DNA of 64,000 nucleotides from Abelmoschus esculentus (Eukaryota > Streptophyta > Magnoliopsida > Malvales > Malvaceae), in NCBI GenBank assembly GCA_035048815.1, contig JAUCBN010000004.1, positions 15,838,001 to 15,902,000 of the forward strand. The letters run 5' to 3'. Made by a program: the position numbers and the translations under genes. This document shows positions 60,088 to 64,000 of this stretch, in pieces. Under the pieces are notes generated by a model that saw nothing but the letters and a program-made list of their open reading frames with translations, did no database searches and was not told where the DNA came from. Numbering within the stretch: the first letter of the stretch is position 1; each line of letters begins with the position of its first letter.

Positions 60088-61809
60088 TCACTGATGGTGT
60101 GGCTTCTCCAGGTCCTCGATACTCGTAGGGCGGAACCAGGCCTTTTCCTCGAGGACGGAGTTTTCGCCACCGGAAGAGATTCCTTGCTCCCTACCAGCAG
60201 ATGCCTTAAGCTGCTCCGCTGCAGGGCCAAACACCCCGGTCTGCGGGTTCGGAGCCCAGTACTTGTCTGATTGAGGCTGGATCACATCATCAGGAACCAC
60301 AGCTGCATGGACCTGATCATCTAGGTTCTTGTCATATGCTGTTGAGTGAACAGCCCTGCATATACAATAAATTACTAATATAAACAATAATGAACACTCC
60401 CAGGATCAAGTTTCCTTTCAATCTTCCAAACAAAGCTTTTTATCTATATCACTTATAGTATTCAATGTTTCTGTACCACTTAAATTGATGAATATTGAAA
60501 TAAGAAAATATCAAATTCCCTCTTTTAATTTAATTAAAAGGTTTTAAATAGAGTATTTTTTTAATATATTAGTGTAATTACAAGATAGTATCTATTCAAA
60601 TTTTTTAACCCTTTAATAACTCGCACATGCCGTGCATTATGATACTCAAATCCAGATCAATTGAATGAAATATATCATTTTTTTATCACCGGAACCACTA
60701 CGCGAACTATTTAAATAGAGTACTTAATACTAACAAATATAGTAAATTAGATTAGAAAAGAGAGCAAGGGTAGGTGTGCAAATCTTAGGTAGTGGGTGAA
60801 GCAGGGCAGGTGGAAGCATCAAAAGTGTGGGTCAAAATATTGAGGGAAACAAGGGACTGTTAAAACACGTGATCAGCATCGGACATACAAAAATAAATTC
60901 AATTAAGCCGATTTGTTCTGTAATAAAAAAATTAAGAAATCAAGTTTTTTAGTGAATTGACCAAATTTCAATATAAATTCAATACAAAAATAATAAATTT
61001 TTATGTTAATATCGGCTCAACTATTTAATTTTTATAACAGATCCATCTAACGTAAATTGCACGCCAACTAGAATTATTAATTTTTGTTGTTTTATTACCT
61101 TGAACAAAATTTATTAGTAATACTTTTCTTATTTTTAGTCATAAATCCATTCAAAAGATTATGAATTCGAATCTGTTTCAACGTGTGGTACAGGTACTAC
61201 AAAGAGAGGAATTAAAGGGGGGAGATGCGTCCAATAGGAGAAAACGATATTTGGGAGACAGGTGTCCAATATGAGACAAGAGGGAAGATGCGTCCTTATC
61301 CGCTTAGCCTTTCTTTCCCTCCACCGAGTACGGCAGACGGCAGACGGCAGTTCCTCTCGATTCTACCAACAAACGCTTCCACCCCTCTTATTTTATTTTA
61401 AAGCATATGATACCATAAATATTTCATTTTTATATGTAAAATTTAAAAATGATGTTTAATTTAATAAAGTCCAGTTGAATGTTAAATGGGGAAAATTATC
61501 AAAATCAGAAAAAGGCAAGAAAGGGGTTATCTTTCTATCAAGGAATTCCTAAAAAAATCCTTGATCATAATTGATTTACAAAACCTACATAAATCGTCAA
61601 TTTCTGTGAAGAAATGAATCCTAAAACATGATAGTACTACGAAATTCAGCGCGCATCAGATAAAAATTAAGAGAAAAATAAGGGCAAGCAAGAAAGAACC
61701 TGACGGCGGCAGGAGAAGGAGTGTGCGTGGCGGTGCGAGTGGCTGTGCGGTTAAGAATTCGCTTCCCCAGGTTGGCGATCCCTCCTCCACTCTTTAAATT
61801 GGCTGCCAT
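60088..61809 (-). CDS. LEA protein similar to Arabidopsis At5g17165 (two exons)
   Basis: Exon 1 is 61809-61700 and exon 2 is 60355-60088. GT-AG borders join the frame exactly (36 codons plus two bases, then one base), giving a 125-residue protein. The N-terminus is rich in R, K, T and S with no acidic residue (MAANLKSGGGIANLGKRIL, up to RAVHS), fitting a mitochondrial targeting peptide. The conserved body is YDKNLDDQV, VVPDDVIQPQSDKYWAPNPQ and TGVFGPA, followed by a polar, disordered-looking tail. The family is late embryogenesis abundant-like; the exact role is not known from sequence. The chosen ATG (61807-61809) precedes MAANLKS; an upstream in-frame ATG at 61860 would add 17 hydrophobic residues and falls in the probable 5' UTR. 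It appears intact. Confidence 0.8.
60356..61699 (-). other. Intron of the LEA gene
   Basis: 1344 bp, AT-rich, donor GTTCTTTC, acceptor ATATGCAG. An island at 61215-61400 is less AT-rich and contains three CGGCAGA-type units (about 61331-61350) and two GATGCGTCC words. No gene seen inside. Confidence 0.75.
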
Positions 61810-61910
61810 ACAAGTGAGAAAATAAAACAGAAACAGAATCTGTAAGAGGAATAAACACAAGGCTAGGTTTGAGGAGAGATCTTTGGTGAGTTTATGAAGG
61901 AGTATGCGTC

Positions 61911-61918
61911 TATATAAA
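61911..61918 (-). promoter_or_regulatory. Likely TATA box of the LEA gene
   Basis: The minus strand reads CTTTATATAGACG about 100 bp upstream of the start codon, which would put transcription start near 61880 and leave a 5' UTR of about 70 bases. Confidence 0.55.
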
Positions 61919-62829
61919 GTTGAGTGGAGGGATGATGTTGATGTCCAGTCTCACTTACATGCTCCCATCACCTAACCGCTAACACCACCTACACCAACAG
62001 ACCGTTTACTTTCTCTAAACCGTTATGACGGAACTTTAGTAGTTACCTAGGATAAGGTATCTATGCGTAAACGATTTTTCAACAACGCTTTAATTTTAAA
62101 GGTTAATAATTTTATTTGGGATTTAATATTTTTGTCCACCAATTTTGAATCCAAAGAGTATGATTAAAATTTGTAGTTAATATTTTAAGGGTCAGGTTAA
62201 AATCTAAAATTTAACTATTTTTTTTTTAAATAACCTTTAAATCATAAATTTTAACTTTAAAATCTAAAATTTAAATCTCCTACAATTAAATCCTTAAGCA
62301 AATTACCCTTTTCATATAGATTTTTGGTTAACGTTTAATGATAGAAAACATTCGAATAATCATAAATTTATATAATAAAAACACATAAGTGATCATAACA
62401 TATATTTTTTTAAAAATCGGTGATGAAAAAGTACACTTACTAAACGTAAGTAATTTACCTATACAAAATTATAATTATAAACAACAAGATATTATACCGT
62501 AATAATGTTATAAACATAATACTTATAGATTTGATGATGATATAGGTTTAGATTTTTGTTATTTTTTTTAGAATTATAATAATAAATTTATTATTCTTTA
62601 ATTTTAAAGGAAGTCAGGTTCTAAGTTAAATTTGTAGAGTTCGAAATAATTTTCAACGAGATAAACATCAGATTCTAGTTTAAGAGGTAAAAAAGAAGTG
62701 AAGTGAATTTTTTTGTATAAAAGATTGTGAACCGATAGTATCTAGTAATTAATATTAGTGACCAAAGTCTTACTTTTTTAAATTCAATGATTAAAATATA
62801 CACTTATAAACGAAAGTGACCATGGAGTA
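61919..62829. other. LEA gene upstream region
   Basis: The first 100 bp are of mixed base content; the rest is AT-rich. No gene or transposon end recognised. Confidence 0.5.
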
Positions 62830-63543
62830 GTTTACCCTTAATTAATATTAGTATGAACTCAACTTTTTAGGCGTTAAGTTTTTATCTTCTAAATATATAA
62901 TTCTTTTAATTTAGATCATAACTTTTAAGGTACTAACATTTTGGTCACCTAAGTGTTAAACCCCTGATGTCGATTAACATTTTGGTCACTCAATATTTAG
63001 GTGCTAACGTTTTGGGCACTCAAATATTTTTTGATATTAATAAACAATAGTATTTTATCAATGTAAAATTTATTTAAAGTAACTATTTTAAAAATAATTT
63101 AATTTGATATTATTAATATACCAGTAAAAATGAAATACTATTATAATCTTATGAAATCATTTTTTTTATTTTATAATTTGTTCTCTATAATAATCCTATT
63201 ATTATTGAAATATAATATTTATGTTAAGTATTTTTTAGTCAATAAAATTATTATTTGTTTTAAATTTAAAGAAGAAAATGTTGTCAAAAAATAATGAAAT
63301 TAATAGAAATGCATTACTAAACTATAATTGATAAATTAGTTTTAAATATAAATATATTTGGATATCAAAATCTTAGCGCCCAAAATTTGGGCAACCAAAC
63401 GTTAACTACTATTAAGGGCTTAAAGCTTAAGTGATTAAAATATTAACATCTTAAATGTCGAGTGACTAAATTGAAATGACTCTTTAACCAAAATGTTAAA
63501 GCACCTAAAAGTTGAGTCAGCATGTATTAACCAAGATTAAATA
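62830..63543. mobile_element. Foldback MITE-like repeat
   Basis: The left arm has GAACTCAACTTTTTAGG (about 62855-62871); the right arm, inverted, has TGACTCAACTTTTAGG (about 63504-63519). Similarity continues outward (TTAATA) and inward through repeated TTTTGGTCACTCAA-type words. The centre is AT-rich. No target duplication could be fixed, so the superfamily is unknown. Confidence 0.55.
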
Positions 63544-64000
63544 TAATAAATATAGATAATTTATTTTTGTGTATTTTAGTGTTATTTTATATTTAAATTT
63601 TTGATTAAATGATCGATTGAATCTTAGTATAATAGATGTAAGACTTATTATTTGACACACCGTTAATAAAAAATTAAAAAAATATATTCAGATGATACCA
63701 AATATATTTTTATATATACTTAAAAAATTTAAAAATAAATAATGAGATAGCTGAAATCATCTTAACACCACTTATAAAGTAATTTTTTATTAACAATATA
63801 TCAAATATTTTTTTAAGTCAAACACCGTTGTAAACTTGTAGAAGTAAAAATCCGGTCGTTCTGATTGATTTCAAATCATATCATTTTCGATTAAATTGAT
63901 TTTTATTCGGGTCGGATAAGATTGATTCGAATTTAATTTAGGTCTATACTATGTTAGATCATATTAGGTATCGAATTGGTCAGTACTGTATCTAATGATT
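63544..64000. other. AT-rich intergenic DNA at the window edge
   Basis: No gene recognised. Confidence 0.5.

Noticed and set aside
61810..61860. Upstream ATG that would extend the LEA protein by 17 hydrophobic residues
   Set aside because: It lies in the likely 5' UTR, and the family start is at MAANLKS with a basic leader.

Overview
The window is plant nuclear DNA dominated by LTR retrotransposons. This is shown by long TG...CA LTRs, primer binding sites matching initiator tRNA-Met and tRNA-Asp, Gypsy elements of the Athila and chromodomain (Tekay/Del-like) types, a Copia element, LINE and hAT debris, and a plant-type LEA gene with GT-AG introns. A eudicot with a large, repeat-rich genome is likely. 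The species cannot be told from the sequence. There are no rRNA genes, tRNA genes, CRISPR arrays or bacterial features.

Nest 1 (1-24210). An old non-coding Gypsy-type element (E1, LARD-like; LTRs up to 2367 and 20905-24210) was entered by an Athila-like element (E2, 4736-19865). E2 was then entered, inside gag, by a Copia element on the minus strand (C1, 8273-15888; 1530-bp LTRs at both ends and a perfect 5-bp target duplication, AGACC). E2 has lost its protease active site, most of RNase H and all of integrase. C1 has lost most of gag and RNase H.

Middle (24211-31062). Here lie a tail of another LTR, a frameshifted GH28 polygalacturonase gene on the minus strand, a decayed second copy of its last exon, a Copia gag scrap between those two copies, a LINE-type RNase H fragment, and an old Gypsy LTR fragment (F). 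F is split by a solo LTR of the C1 family (29371-30991, target duplication TCCCA).

Nest 2 (31063-55837). A Gypsy element (E3) begins at 31063 and is broken in its reverse transcriptase by an Athila-like element (E4, 35501-55837). E4 has the order LTR, internal region, LTR, truncated second internal region. E4 is split between RNase H and integrase by a young chromodomain Gypsy element (E5, 41497-52262). Both E5 LTRs are 3551 bp, and its gag zinc-finger region is joined in frame to the second half of the reverse transcriptase by an internal deletion.

Right flank (55838-64000). This holds a 545-bp hAT-type MITE with a perfect 8-bp target duplication, a 245-bp short LTR, AT-rich intergenic DNA, an unrecognised 104-codon ORF, a two-exon gene for a 125-residue LEA protein resembling Arabidopsis At5g17165 (the only host gene that looks intact), and a foldback repeat.

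The most unusual signal is a family-specific short palindrome. TGCCNNGGCA is strongly over-represented through both Athila-like elements, in LTR and coding DNA and in all reading frames, with a different usual centre in each family. The E5 LTR carries its own cluster of a different palindrome, GGTATCGATACC.
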